A stretch of DNA of 64,000 nucleotides. Origin: Athripsodes cinereus. Taxonomy: Eukaryota; Arthropoda; Insecta; Trichoptera; Leptoceridae. The notes under the pieces were generated by a model. That model ran no database searches. It worked only from the letters and a program-made list of their open reading frames with translations, and was not told the DNA's origin. Each line of letters opens with the position of its first letter. Positions within the stretch are counted from its first letter, which is position 1. The position numbers and the translations under genes are program-made. The DNA is taken from the NCBI GenBank assembly GCA_947579605.1, contig OX388314.1, forward strand, positions 16,303,982 through 16,367,981. Direction: 5' to 3'. Below, one piece after another: positions 47,046-59,780 of this stretch.

Positions 47046-47339
47046 CGTGTTGAGTAGGAGAAATTAGCGTTCCTGTATGAGTAATTTCATGAATGAAAAT
47101 AAAAGAGGAGTAAATATATCAAAGGAACAGGTTTGTCCGGCGTTCTTCGCAGATAGGCATAATTTTCAAATTTTCGCACACACACTACAGAGCTTCCTAT
47201 CTCAATACACAAGGCGTATTTTCACGTAATACTGTTGAATGCTATACCTACTGTACTATACCCTCGAGCCGCGCCACGCCACGCCAGCCACGTGGATCTT
47301 GAATGTCCGCATTTTCTCAAACCCGATAAGTATAATTAT

Positions 47340-47745
47340 CCTCTTTGTTATCTTTTCATCATCCATCATACAGTTTCCCTATTGAACTAGTTAATAGCTC
47401 GATAAACTCTGCATTTCGTATAAAGGGCAAATGATGGCCTCCTTCCAGTCCCCTGGAGTAACGTCTGCTCTCCAACAATAAATTGTCGAAAAGGTCCAAA
47501 CACCACGCGAAAGTCCTTGATTTATCAGACTTGATGAGTTCAACTGAAACACAATCATATCTTACAGCTTCACCGTACTTCATTATCTTCAACGCATTCG
47601 TGATCTCAGTCATGCATATTGTCATATCCTTTCTACCAATTATATTTCCACCTTTTCCCTCCTAGTATGACTCTAGTCCATTTCCACTTGTTTTCACCAG
47701 CTATCTCAGTCTGCAGGGCAAGAGTCTCAGTCAGGGATATCGTAA
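47340..47745 (-). mobile_element. decayed LINE RT N-terminal fragment, minus strand
   Basis: Reads EITNALKIMKYGEAVRYDCV then SVELIKSD and LFDNLLLESRRYSRGLEGGH, matching the A-L-K-x-M-K-x-G-K-A-x-G-x-D-x-x-x-x-E-L block of RTE-like RTs with the key G-P-D mutated to R-Y-D. Confidence 0.72.
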
Positions 47746-48080
47746 AGTTACTAGATTGGTTTTATCGCAGGTTAATATGTGTGCTAAATATTAAAATGAA
47801 TTATCTAAATTAAGATGTATGCGACTCCTATGAAGGAATATGAATAAACATCTCACCTGGCGATATAAATTAATTACTTACATTTAATAAGTAATATTTG
47901 CTATGTTCAAATTTGTAAAGTGAATAAGAAAAATGAATTAAATGAAAGATGTTATCTTCTAGTTAGAAGTATAAAATAGATTTATTAAATTTACTTTTGA
48001 CTAAGACAATTATTAAATCCCTACGGGTTAGTTAAATATATTTGATTTTACACTAATTATGTGATTTTAACTCACGTGTG

Positions 48081-48389
48081 GGTTGAATATGCAAGCAACA
48101 CGAAGCGCGAGATTGACGCGATGTGGATCGTCCAGTGGCAGGCGAAAGAGTGATTTGCCCCGGATGTTCATCGACCTACAATCCGCGGGCCTGACTTGAT
48201 AAGGTAACAATTATCAAATCAACGAATAGCGACTCGCGGATTTCGCTTATCATTATCTTAAGGTCGATGCACACCCGGGACCATAGAAATGTAGCTCCGC
48301 TACATACCTTCCCTCCTTCTGTTAAGAATGAAGGTTCAGCCTCATTCCCAAGATATTCTCATTTCTCGCGTATTGCTTGCATATCCACC
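48081..48389. mobile_element. putative MITE with GATATGCAAGCAA-type ends, 309 bp
   Basis: Inverted ends GGTTGAATATGCAAGCAA and TTGCTTGCATATCCACC. Inside is GC-richer than the surroundings and holds a hairpin ATGTAGC-TCC-GCTACAT near 48290-48306. No coding, no clear target duplication. Confidence 0.5.
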
Positions 48390-48820
48390 TTTACAATAAA
48401 ATATATATTCTATGTTGTTAGTTCTATATTATATATTTAAAAAAAAAATCTTCTGAAGCTCTCATCTCCAGTCGACACAACCCCGTGACTCATCTCTCAT
48501 CACCTAAGGGCTCCGTGTAACCTGAAAACCAAGATCAAATTAGTGTGCTGTTATTATTCAGCTCTACCTAACTAAATGATGCTATGGCTCGATGGATGAA
48601 TTTATAATGCTTTATATGAATATGAAATAGCTCCGCTACAGTTTCATAGTTAGAAAAAACACAGTTTAAGTTAAAGAAACATTTATTGAAGGTTTAAATT
48701 TTAACAATGCCCGGTTCAACGCAATTACACACACAGAGATTTTTACATATACACAAGAATTAGTATTATTCAACAGGTTCTAATATTAAAATTAATGATG
48801 ATTCACTGTCACTGTTTGTA

Positions 48821-50046
48821 AAGGGTTGTTCAACAAGAACTTTGTTTTTTAATTGTGGCAACACCAGCAACATGATAGTTTTGACATTTAATTTTTTGAC
48901 GTATTCGTAGTGGATGCATTGGCAATTGTTGCAATGAATTCAATTTCGCTTGAAAATCGCATTAAAATAATTAAAATCCATTATGAAAATGGTGGTTCTG
49001 CTAAAGTGACATTTCGTCAAATTCGTGATATTTTCGGACAACATAATCGTCCTTCTGAGACCGCTATTAAGAATTTGGTCGCTAAATTTGAGTCGACAGG
49101 CTCGATACAAAATGTGTTAACACCAACGCGTGTACGACCGGGTCGTTCAACTGAAAACATCGCAGCCGTGAGCCACAGTGTTGAAGCAGATCCAAATTTG
49201 TCAATTCCTCGACGTCCTCGACAATTGGGGTTATCCAAAACCACCACATGGCGAATTTTGCGTAAGGACTTGGCTTTGAAGCCTTACAAGGTTCAACTGG
49301 TGTAGGAATTGAAGCCGAACGACCATTCAAATCGCCGTAGATTCGCTCAATTCATTCAGGAACAACCCGCTGGTTTTTCTGAAAAAATCATTTTTTCAGA
49401 CGAAGCCCATTTTCACTTGTCAGGGTACGTCAACAAGCAAAATTGCCGCATTTGGGCTTCTGAAAATCCTAGAGCAATTATTGAGAAGCCGTTGCATGCT
49501 CAGCGTGTCACTGTATGGTGCGCTATGTGGTCTGGAGGCGTGATTGGGCCGTTTTTTTTTCGAAGATGAGACTGGAAATGCGGTAACGGTCAATGGATCA
49601 CGCTATCGCAAGATGTTGACAACTCAATTTTGGCCTATTATTGATGACGTGGATATCACTGACATGTGGTTTCAACAGGACGGTGCCACATGTCACACAG
49701 CCAATGAAACGATCAATCTATTTAACGCCACTGGATTATTTTTTGTGGGGCTATGTTAAGGACAGAGTCTATACGGAGCCAATCGAATCGATTGCAGCCT
49801 TAAAACTCAAAATCCGTGATGTGATTAGCGAAATAGTCCCGCCATTTTGCCAAAAAGTGATTAAAAACTTTGATGAAAGAATCGACATCTGTCAGCGTGC
49901 TCGTGGTGGACATTTGTCAGATATCATTTTTCATGCATAATTGCCAAACTTTTCTCTTTGTAATTCAATAAAAATTTTAATCATCTTCATCAAATTTTTT
50001 TGTTTTATTTTGTTTTAAAAAACAAAGTCCTTGTTGAAAAACCCTT
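48821..50046 (+). mobile_element. Tc1/mariner-superfamily element, DD41D-like, inactive
   Basis: TA-flanked (48819-48820, 50047-50048) with inverted ends AAGGGTTGTTCAACAAGAAC and (inverted right end) AAGGGTTTTTCAACAAGGAC. The transposase starts at 48910 or 48943 with a helix-turn-helix and reads IIFSDEAHFHLSGYVNKQNC, VTVWCAMWSGGVIGPFFFED, FQQDGATCHTANETINLF and TPLDYFLWGYVKDRVY. Relatives of this type have about 41 residues between the last two Asp. It is broken three ways: a TAG at 49303-49305 where CAG is expected, one extra T near 49550-49558, and a deletion of roughly 70 bases near 49722 that removes the text before the third Asp. Coding ends at 49940. Confidence 0.85.
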
Positions 50047-50048
50047 TA

Positions 50049-51265
50049 CTTCACATTTACGGTTGTAAGTTGATTCTAACGACAATTTATCAAGCTTTTA
50101 ATTATTTATTTCGGCTGCTACCCGGTGTAAACACCGGGCAGCAGCGTAGATCGCGGCCGAGAGGAAGAGAATGAAGTTGGTTGCAGATGGTCAACCAAGA
50201 GATTTAAACAGAAGTCAAATCAAAGTCTACATTATTTTAGCGGGATTCTTTCTTTCAAAAAGTCAAACTGTAACTATGTAAATCTAATATGGAAATACTC
50301 TAATATTTTTGTACTGTTATTTTAACTACGACAATATTTCATCACTTTCATTCAAGCTATTTTCTTGCTAGTTGAATGCTTTGTTTTTAAATAATCTTCA
50401 CACACAAAATGTACTGGATTCTGATCATATATTTTTTCACGCTTCCATTCCAGCTTCTGCAATACCAGGATACGGTTCAAGTCCCGAACAACTGAGGGTG
50501 CGGTATTACAAAACAGTATAATGTAAATAAATACAATATTTAAAGAATTGACTTTCTTGATTGCGAAAAATTCCACACTGTAAGGAAGTAGTTGTACAAA
50601 TGCAGTCAATATCATTCATCTAAAACAAATTATCTACCTTATCTAACTACACATGTAGCAAATAAGAGCTATTTTAATAAAAATAAAAACCTTATTTAGA
50701 TGTCCCGAATGGATAACAAATGAAATTTGAATATTTGCACGAAACTAGAGATTTTAAGTATGTATTACATTTATATTCATAATTGGTACATTAACATATA
50801 GGTATATTTCAAATATTTTTGTCTAAAGAAAAGCCTATTTGAATTTGTTTTCATAATATTATTTATTGTATTGACAAATACTCGAAGCTAATGCACAATT
50901 CTAAAAGCATAAAGCTTCTGAGCTCCAATTTCATTTGTGTGTGGAGCGGGGAGCCTATGTTATTTGTATTATCAAGACAATGTTACTAAAATGAAATATT
51001 GTAAGTGCTCTATCATAAGGAGTATATGAAATACCTACATTATTAACCTACCTACGTTATATTGAATTACTTGTGACACTTCACAACAAATATACTTAAG
51101 GGAGTACTTAACTGATTTTAAAGGATAATGCTTTCATCCTGCTCAAAAAATAATTCCTTTAAAAAGTAAGAATTTATTTTCTTACCCGTGTAGCCTTAGA
51201 ATAGGGCTCTAGCTTGTTACTACCTACTTTTATCGATTTATAGATATTTTTTACGAAATAAGATG
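50049..51265. other. no gene seen; one perfect GC-rich hairpin
   Basis: AT-rich except for 50112-50170, where GCTGC-TA-CCCGGTG is repeated inverted around TAAA (50114-50145). No coding signal. Confidence 0.4.
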
Positions 51266-51267
51266 GG

Positions 51268-51341
51268 TTGCACGTAATTTTGACAATTGAAGGGATCAAT
51301 ACAAGATTAAGATCGTATTTAGATCGTGAGAAGAGAAACGC
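51268..51341. mobile_element. foldback MITE family C, partial copy
   Basis: TGCACGTAATTTTGACAA and GATTAAGATCGTATTTAGAT match inner and right-hand parts of 44168-44352. Left end missing. Confidence 0.5.
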
Positions 51342-51445
51342 TGGAGTCTGAACTTTTAATCGAGAAATCTCGGGTTCGAATCCTCGCATGTCAATATTCT
51401 TCTCGTTCACGACACCATCATCTACGTTCCAGTATCGTACAATCG
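51342..51445 (+). repeat. tRNA-like sequence, Lys(UUU)-like anticodon arm
   Basis: GAGTCTGAACTTTTAATC with a TTT anticodon in a C-T-T-T-T-A-A loop, then CTCGGGTTCGAATCCTCG, a T arm whose stem nearly pairs and which holds a B box. There is no intact D arm or acceptor stem. It is a SINE head or tRNA pseudogene rather than a gene. Confidence 0.5.
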
Positions 51446-52391
51446 TTCTCGATAGCATATACCTACTTTTTTATACCCAGGATAGCAGAAAGGCTATAAA
51501 ATTATTTAATGATTTGAATGCTAATGTCGATATTTTCAACATATGTAACATACAATGAATTTATCGCCAGGATACAGATTCTCCTTTGATTATTTTGTGT
51601 TTTATTTTTCTATTTGGCTATTTTTATTATTATTTTTCCTGCTGAAATCGCCTTGGCCGAAAACTGTTATGGTCTCAGTGCAGAGTGATATTTCAAGGAT
51701 AATAATAATAATAATATTGCTTACTGTGCTGCCTTTTAGCGTGAGAAAATCGGTCACAGTAAATAGGTATGTGAAGGCCTTAATGAGTTCATTTAAGATT
51801 GATATATAGACTCATTTTTAAAGTATATCTTGGATTTTTTAATTAAGAAAAAATATGTATCAAAATACTTGGTGAAGGGGTTTGTAAATTTCAATAGTTA
51901 GCTCCACTATTTCGTTTTAAAACAATAATACCAAATGTGTGAAAATATATTGACTCGTACAATATTTCACGCTTTCATGGACATGTTTCATGTCTGACTC
52001 CACTCTACAAAGTGAATTATAAATAACAATACATTTCTAAGAAAATTAAACACTTCTCGGAATTTCTAAATTTTTTATAAAACTTTTATTATACTGTAGT
52101 GGGTGGAACTCCAATATTGGATTTAGTCGTCTTTTATCTAATTCACACGTAGTTTTTATGATTAAAGCTTAGAAAATTAATATTGCCAGATTAAATAAAC
52201 AAAACGTACTACTCGTATTTACCTACTTGTGTTGAAACAATACTACTTGTAGTCTGGAAAACCGGGAATATTTTCAAAGATTAGAATTGAAATAAAATAT
52301 TTCGTGTACCAACGAATTTTGAAATATAAATCAACTTTTCTTTTAGAATTAAGTTTGGGTATCCTGTCAAGAGCAAGGTAGCTGATTATAA
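51446..52391. other. no gene seen
   Basis: AT-rich; one run of (AAT)n near 51700-51717. The open frame 51555-51809 is hydrophobic and of simple composition, with no homology I recognise. Confidence 0.35.
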
Positions 52392-52393
52392 TA

Positions 52394-53493
52394 GGTCGGG
52401 AAAAAGTTTCTTCGTATTTTATATGAAAATTCAAGTAATTTTTTTTCAAAGTTAATTTACATTTATTTAGAGTATATATATGCCATTTTGTTCGTAGACT
52501 TTCTGCCATCTTGCAGGTAGAGACATGATCCCGTTGCTGTAGAAATTTTGGGACTTCTGATCAAAAAACCGCAACAAGTAGTTTTGGCAGTCCTCTCTTG
52601 ACACTACCTAAAAAATTCTAAAGAGACCGAAACAGATGGAAATCCGAAGGTGCAAGGTCAGGACTATATGGCGGATGCATTTACACTTCCCAGCTAAACT
52701 CTCTTAATTTTTGCTGAGTGACTCAAGATGTATGTGGACTAGCGTTATCGTGATGAAAGACCACACAAGTTTTGCCACAGTCTGTGAAGCCTGACCGACC
52801 TTTGATCATGATCTTTTTTGCACGTTCTTGTCATACCTGATCTACATTTCATCACCAGTTATCAATCTCTTCAAAAACGGTTCGGTTTCATTACGTCTCA
52901 ATAAAGAATTTCAAATGAGTAGATGGTTCATTAGCTTTCTTTCAGTGAGCTCGTGTGGCACCCAAATATTGAGCTTTTTTGTGTACCCAGCTTTTTTAAA
53001 ATGGGTCAAAACTATTTTATGGTCAATTCCCAGTTCTTCAGCTATGTTGTAACTACTGATATGCCGATCTTGCTCCACTTTTTTTTAAAATAGCGTCCAT
53101 TTTATCCGTAACAGGGCGACCAGAGCGAGGTGCATCTTTGACATCAAAATTCCTGGATTGAAAACGCTTAAACCAACTTTGTACTACTCTTTCTGACACT
53201 GCATTAGGTCCATAAATGTCACACCTTTTTTCAAGGCTGGCGTTGCATTTTTTCCTTTTTTGTAATAAAATTTTAAAATGTATCTAATTTCTTCATTCGA
53301 TTCGCTCATTTTGACAGAAAGAAAAACAAATGAAAAATAGCGGGAAAGAAAATTTTCCTAATTTGATTATTTTTTTTGAAATGTCACCTTTTAAATGTCA
53401 TCAAAACCAGCCCGATACAAATAGTACAGCCAAAGATATTTCATTAGAAGTTTATATGTACATACTATATGCGAAAAGACTTTTTCCCCGACC
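52394..53493 (-). mobile_element. mariner (DD34D type), inactive
   Basis: Between TA dinucleotides, with inverted ends GGTCGGGAAAAAGTTTCTTC and GGTCGGGGAAAAAGTCTTTT. The minus strand starts MSESNEEIRYILKFYYKKGK near 53309 and reads on, through frame changes and stops, VVQSWFKRFQSRNFDVKDAP, RLITGDE, FHHDNASPHTS and PPYSPDLAPSDFHLF. The part between the first and second Asp has a large deletion. Cannot encode an active transposase. Confidence 0.87.
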
Positions 53494-54394
53494 TAATACA
53501 TAATAATTTTATACTTCCTGAAATAAATGCGATTAACAGTGACTGTGAAAATTTTGATAATCATGTTAATGCTAAGAAAAAGTTTTTGACATCACTCATA
53601 ACTCAAAAAAATTATATACGTCAACAAAATTCATGAATTTCTGTTACAATTTTACGTATGTCGGTGGATATGTACTTGGGAATAATTCTCATTCACGTAT
53701 GATGCTTCTATCTTTATTCGAAATTTCGAACGCGCATCTTCCGCCCAATAGACGTCGTCTTACCCCGCGTAGGCGAGCTATGGCCCACCCCGCTAGCGCT
53801 GAATCGGTCTGCATACAACCGACATCATATAAAGAGAAGCGTAGAAGTTTTTCACATACATTCTACAACGGGTTGTCGCGCGGTTAACTGTTCGGAAAAT
53901 CGAAGGAGTGTTGGGGGAATATTCAGTTCATACATCAAAGACCTGTTGTACCTGTTGCAATATATCTTTATTTTATTGAATACCTTATCAATTTTATAGT
54001 AAATTGTTAGTGCTCATTGAATCCCGTTTGCCGCCAAGAGTTTGACAACTTGGAAAAAGTTTTGAGGTAAGTGTTCTCTTTTTAAAACTTCTTGTATGAA
54101 TTTAAAAAATAATATGCATTTCATACAAATTATTTATTTTTTTCCAAGAAACGTGCAATTTGATTAATATTGCATGTATTAAATATTGTGATTTTTATTT
54201 TCTATTAATTTATATATCTACGAAAATCATATGCAATCACACTAAGCAGCATAAAATATTAGGGATATTAATTTTTTGTATTTTTAAGAAAACTGATTTG
54301 TTCATTTTGTAGTGTATGTAGGTATAAATAAAAAAAAAATCGAACGATTTTATGTATAGCAAAAGAAAAATATATACTTTTTCTCGTGGACTGT
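53494..54394 (+). promoter_or_regulatory. possible promoter and non-coding first exon
   Basis: A GC-richer patch (53730-53900) precedes TCAGTT at 53923-53928, an arthropod-type initiator, and a strong donor GAG|GTAAGTG at 54066/54067. A TATAAAG lies at 53828-53834 but is too far from that initiator to act with it. No coding. The downstream gene would have to start beyond the window or be missed. Speculative. Confidence 0.2.
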
Positions 54395-54550
54395 ACTATC
54401 TTTACCATCACGGCACATACCACAAGTGGGGTAGCCGGCAGACCAGTTGCGCATGTAATAAACATGCAAGCTGTCCTCTCCATACCGACAAAAAATAAGG
54501 CATTCAGGATAAGTGGCAAACTCTAAATTTAAATTTAAGGTGTAAAATGT
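54395..54550 (-). repeat. dispersed repeat family A copy, minus strand
   Basis: ACCATCACGGCACATACCAC, AAGTGGGGTAGCCGGCAGAC, CAGTTGCGCATGT, AAGGCATTCAGGATAAGTGG. Well-kept end and middle blocks. Confidence 0.75.
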
Positions 54551-56320
54551 CTTTATTACTTTTTCATTCAATTTCATCATTATCACTATAGGTACCTACA
54601 TTTTGAGGTAGCAAAAGAATTTGAGATGTTGTAATGATATGGAGTGGCGAGATTATCACTATGTAATGATTTTATCCATCTATAAACTATAATTGAAATA
54701 CGTACTAACTCATTTCCTTATAAATGTGACAAATTATGAATACCAGTATACGTACCATATTTCTGAATAATTCATTACCAACGATTTGTTTGCCAAAAGT
54801 TAATATCATAGATTCGTATTAATGAATCGTTTATAGTATCTCTGGTCCTAATCTGATAGTACGTACCAATGATTCGTTGTGAAATTTCGTTAGTATTTTT
54901 CTTAGTGTATAAAATGCTATAGAGAAAGATTTACTATAATTTGTTTTCCTCTTTAAAATTAATGTAATGTACATTTAAAAAATATTAGTAAGTGTCTACC
55001 TTTAATGTTAATACCAAGGATAATTTCCGAAAGATGATAGTTCAATAAACATGTTTCATAAATGATATGAAGATATGAACAGAAATTAAGAAGATAAAAC
55101 TACGCTGTCCTTGTTTTGCACTTGCTTCTACATTCGTATCTCATTCTGGCTTACGGACGACGTCTATTTTATTTATTGTGAAGATATTTTTATAATTGTT
55201 TGCCGTAAGAATCTAAATGTATACCTACTGCGAAATATAAGCATAATTGATTCGAATTCAGATGCTTTGCCATAACATAAATCAAAGGAAGGAAGGAAGA
55301 AGAAAAGAATCAATGAGTATTTGAACCTTTATCGAATAATTAATAGAATAAGTGAACTTTTTTATGAAATATTGTTTAGGAACACGTAATTTTTAGTCAC
55401 TTTCGCATATTTTATTAATTTGAAACTAAAAATAATCATAAATATTTCAATACATAATAACACCATATCAGTGTTTTTGTTAACATTAACAAATAATTAT
55501 TATAATTTAATGAGAAATAATATAAAATTACCAAACAAACAAAAATAATTTAGCTTTTCGGCAGTTCAGTGTTCTTTATACCTACAGCTGACAAAATGAA
55601 ATCATCCGAAAGTAAAAATATAAATATTATAATATCCTGTATTGTAAGAGATTAAAAGCTCGTGTGCATGAATGTAATGGGTGTAAAGTAGGTAGGTATG
55701 TCAGATAATATTATTTATGGACGTATATTTTTTTATTAGTTAATAATTAATAACGACCCAGTGATTCCTGTTATAATATAAGCTGACTAATATAATGTGA
55801 TGAAGTATATTGTTACTCACATACATGTAGGTATTATAGTTTCTATAGCTACGGAAATAAAAGCAGTGAGAGAACATACATACATACCAATCAACAAATA
55901 AAAAAAATCACATCAAATTGTAACTATAATATATTTTTACGAAATGAATACTTGTAATATTTTATTATTGGCAGGCTGTTCTTTTTTCTTTGGTAAGAAA
56001 TGATTAAAACCATAATAAACTACGCTAAACATACAAGAAATATTCAATACAAGGAAGGTAAATTTAATGAAATGCGCATTTTTTTTTGTACAAATAACGC
56101 AGTTAATTTTAGACCGAGTAATTAATTATTTGCACAATTTAATAAATATTTCCTTACTTTTTCATCTCTCCTCTGTTGCACTAAGGCATCTTTTGAACTT
56201 TTTTTTATTTTTTATTGTCTTGAGAAATACTTTTTCCCACAACTTGAGTAATGACGTCATCCCATTTTTTTCTAAATTTATCTTATACTTTTTTTGGCCT
56301 CCAACAGTATTTCCTTCATA
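54551..56320. other. no gene seen
   Basis: AT-rich spacer. Short open frames only. No repeats recognised apart from scattered TACCTA/TAGGTA strings. Confidence 0.35.
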
Positions 56321-56405
56321 ATTCTAGGCGTCAATCTTCTAACTATGAAATTGGCCTCTCGCCATCTCAGCTTGGAGACTTTGTGAATAGTATCCACAAA
56401 TATTG
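56321..56405 (-). mobile_element. short LINE-like fragment
   Basis: The minus strand reads VSKLRWREANFIVRRL, resembling a short stretch of LINE ORF2. Too short to be sure. Confidence 0.3.
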
Positions 56406-56570
56406 GTTCGATTTACTTTAATCCAATATAAACAATATAAAATTAAACAAAATATTTCGTACATGCTATTATGTTTGAATAAAGTACCAACTCACAATTT
56501 TTCAAGAATTATTACTGTTTTATTACATCAGCATTTTACATAAAATGAAATATGTTGGAGCCTAACACTT

Positions 56571-56662
56571 ATTTTTTTTTTTTTTAAAGATATATCTGGG
56601 TTTTGTTATAAACCCAAATACAACCTTATACACCTTTCACACTAAGCTAAAAGCTTGTGCCG
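56571..56662 (-). mobile_element. tRNA-derived SINE, 3' part only
   Basis: T-run, TATATCTGGGTTTTGTTATA, AACCCAAATACAACCTTATA, CACCTTTCACACTAAGC. Head absent. Confidence 0.82.
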
Positions 56663-58699
56663 TATTTGTGTTTCTTGAATTTTTAATTTTTTTAACTACC
56701 TACTAATAATACGGTATAAATTAAATGATCGCTAGATGATTTTTCAATACTTAGCTAACTACCAGGAAGAGTAATATTATGAAACCTTAATAAAACTGAT
56801 TTTCTGTAAGTATTTATTTATTTTGTTCCTTATTTTACATTATTGAGTGAGATTAAATTTGTGCACGTATAAAAAACGTTCAAATATCTAGCTTTAAAAA
56901 AAAACGGATCAAAATATCTGAATGCTTGGATCAATTTACTTTAAAAATTGGTTTTACCTTTTACTAAACAAAACTCATAGATATTGGTGTGAATGCTGAC
57001 TAATAGGAATTGAATACAGTAGGATTTTCGTACAATATTATCCGTTCTCATTATTTTTTCTTTTGAAAGTAATGAGAAAAATAAATTAGTTTTTTGAAGA
57101 AAAAAATTGAAAGTTACTTTATAAAGAAGCTGCTAAGTGAGTAGGTACATTACATAGGTGGGTGTTCATGAAGGAATAAAGCCTTAATAGATATAAAAAT
57201 GTGATATTTTAATTTACCAAACTGCGGTAGGTTCTCAGTCATAATATTGTGTTGTTTATTATTATTTTAATTTATTATTATAATATAAAACATATTATTA
57301 TTACTAATGTATTTGAAATAATTGAAGGTCCATAACATATTATAGAGTAGGTACTCCATCAGAATATCAACAAAAAATCCTGCCATTCGAACTCAGTATT
57401 TTCTATAATTCAAGATAAATATTTTTTTATTAACTAGTCAATTCGGGGAAAATAATGCCTTACTTAAACTTCGTTTTAAGAATTTGAAAAGTTTTTGCTT
57501 TTCAGAATTGAGTAATTTATGTATTTCTTCTGTAGTATAATTTTGAATGTATTAAGTAAAGTATAAGAAATCTATAATATCAAAGAATCATTTTATTTGC
57601 AAACCATTTTAGAAATAATTAGTCTGAGAAATAAAGGAGCATAATGTAAAATAGTGAATAAAGCACTCATTTTACTATAAAATCATCAATGAAAACCTTG
57701 TAAAAATAGGAATCCATTGTTTGATATTACTTTGGAGATATTAAAATATATCCCCCTTAATTAACATAATTTTTGTACGTTAATATATTCTACTTATATT
57801 TTTATAGGGGTAATAATAATCTTATAGATATTTTCTAACAGCTATTAAAGATAAAATAAACATCCGAAAACATCTTTGCTTATTAAATTTATAGATATGT
57901 ATTATAAGAATAGGAACAAAAAATATGTTTTGAAATACAACGTCTCTACTCACAATATCAAAACACAAAATTGTAAATGGATATTTTTCTCACTTTATAG
58001 AAATAACAAATACCTACACTTTGTTGGTTTGATTTCATTTCAATTTTGAAGATTATGTTAAGAGCTTTCTCGTGTTATTAAAAATATAATTTATCCAGAA
58101 AAAACAAGCTTTAACTATTAATTTATATTAATATGTAGTGCATATTCTCGACCGACGGTACTTGGTAGAAATTCATGTTAAATTAATAAATATATAAACG
58201 TTCATTTTAAGTATTTCCACAGTGACTTTATTGATAGCGAGCCGGCAATCAAAAGCTTCCACTCTCATCATCAGGCTAACTTTATATCAGTTTTCAAGTT
58301 ATTGATGAACTAATTATTGTGAATGTAATTAAATTAACCTACAAGGTGTGTTATTCCGATGACTAACTATATGAAAATACACATATCGTTTTCAAATTAC
58401 CTATGTTTATGTATAAAAGTTTTTAGTAAATTTTAATACCGTTTTCAATCTAACGGTTGCGCTCATGTGAGAGGGATAAACAACATTTTGTCGAAAAAGG
58501 AATGTAAACATTTTTCAAAAGACTGAAAACAGAGGGGACTTTATTTTAGGAATAAAAAGTGACTATAAATTTAGTTTTAATACGAAATGGTGAATACGTA
58601 CGACTAAATTGTTGTAGGTATTTAAAATCTTTCCTTTTAGATATAAAAAAAAACATGTTACTGTATACTTCATATTATGTTTGATGAACAGCATATGTA
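56663..58699. other. no gene seen
   Basis: AT-rich spacer with no coding signal, splice-linked exon set or repeat that I can identify. Confidence 0.35.
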
Positions 58700-58765
58700 T
58701 CTACACTATCACGGCTTATTTCACAAGTGGTAGTGAATAAATATGCTAGTTGTCCTTAACGTGTC
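58700..58765 (-). repeat. dispersed repeat family A, short copy
   Basis: ACTATCACGGCTTATTTCAC then AAGTGG and TAGTTGTCC. Short and decayed. Confidence 0.5.
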
Positions 58766-58810
58766 AAATAAATAATAAAAAAAATTGAATCGGTGGTATT
58801 CCTTTTTGCT

Positions 58811-58910
58811 GGCTTGAAAGCGGCAGTGGACAGGGATCTCTGGAGGATGTACCTAGGCGCAATGGACCCCCGACCGAACTAGGACAAGGGGAAGAGATGT
58901 ATGTTTGTAT
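58811..58910 (+). mobile_element. LINE 3' fragment
   Basis: GCGGCAGTGGACAGGGATCT, CTGGAGGATGTACCTAGGCG, CAATGGACCCCCGACC: the last 90 bases of the LINE seen at 15478-15725, with a short ATGTATGTTTGTATG tail. Confidence 0.85.
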
Positions 58911-59529
58911 GGCTTGAAAATGTTAAATGTTTTGTATGTCATATTTTGAAAACAGCTGTTTTATGCAAGACACACAAAATTTGCAGAAAAGAGACTTATT
59001 CTTTGAAGGGAACTCCACGGGATTTGTGATTGACAGCAAAATTGAAAATAACATATGTCAAATTAATTTTAAACATGGAATAAAATAATATCAATTAAAT
59101 TCACTTGGCTTAATAATGTGTTATACTTAAAAAATAATAGATGCAAATACCTCTGTCTGGTTTCAATCCTGTGGATTGCTTTGCGGCAAAGCCCTGCGTC
59201 TCTCTTTTTATCGCTTTCTACTCTGTGCGACCCATTCAGAGTGTTAAATGATTGCATAGATTGCGGGTATTTAAATTAAAATTGGTCTTATTAGTGACTT
59301 CAATTATTATAATTTGAAAGAATAAATTGAATAATGTATACACTGCTACACACACAATGCGGGAGAGTGAAAAAACAAAACAAAAACACAATTTAAACTT
59401 GTTCCATAATTCAAAACAACAAGGAAATTCAAACAACTGCAATACAAACTATTTAAATGATGAAATTTTAGATAGGTTCCAGTCTGGTTCCTATCTACAG
59501 AGGTACCTCCTTACTAAATTCAAAATATA

Positions 59530-59780
59530 AATTTAAACACTGAGGAAATATTGAGCAGGTGCCTTCCTCCTTCAATTCTGTTAAAAATTTCGTCGTTTGT
59601 GATGTGGTCCCTACAGGATATTCCCAGAATTCTTCTTTAGGACCACATCTCAAACGCCTCTAATCTCTTTTTATTTCTATCAGACATGCACCACATCTCG
59701 CAGTCATATAATTAGTCTTTCCACACATATGTCTTCACAAATATCTATATTTAAGAATTTTATTCCAGCTATATTGTGTC
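59530..59780 (-). mobile_element. decayed LINE fragment, minus strand
   Basis: Block TAGGACCACATCTCAAACGC, CTCTAATCTCTTTTTATTTC, CAGACATGCACCACATCTCG is the inverse of a conserved part near the end of RTE-like ORF2. No frame survives. Confidence 0.5.

Noticed and set aside
51555..51809. 84-residue hydrophobic frame
   Set aside because: Strong T-richness explains it; no Kozak-like start, splice pair or homology visible.
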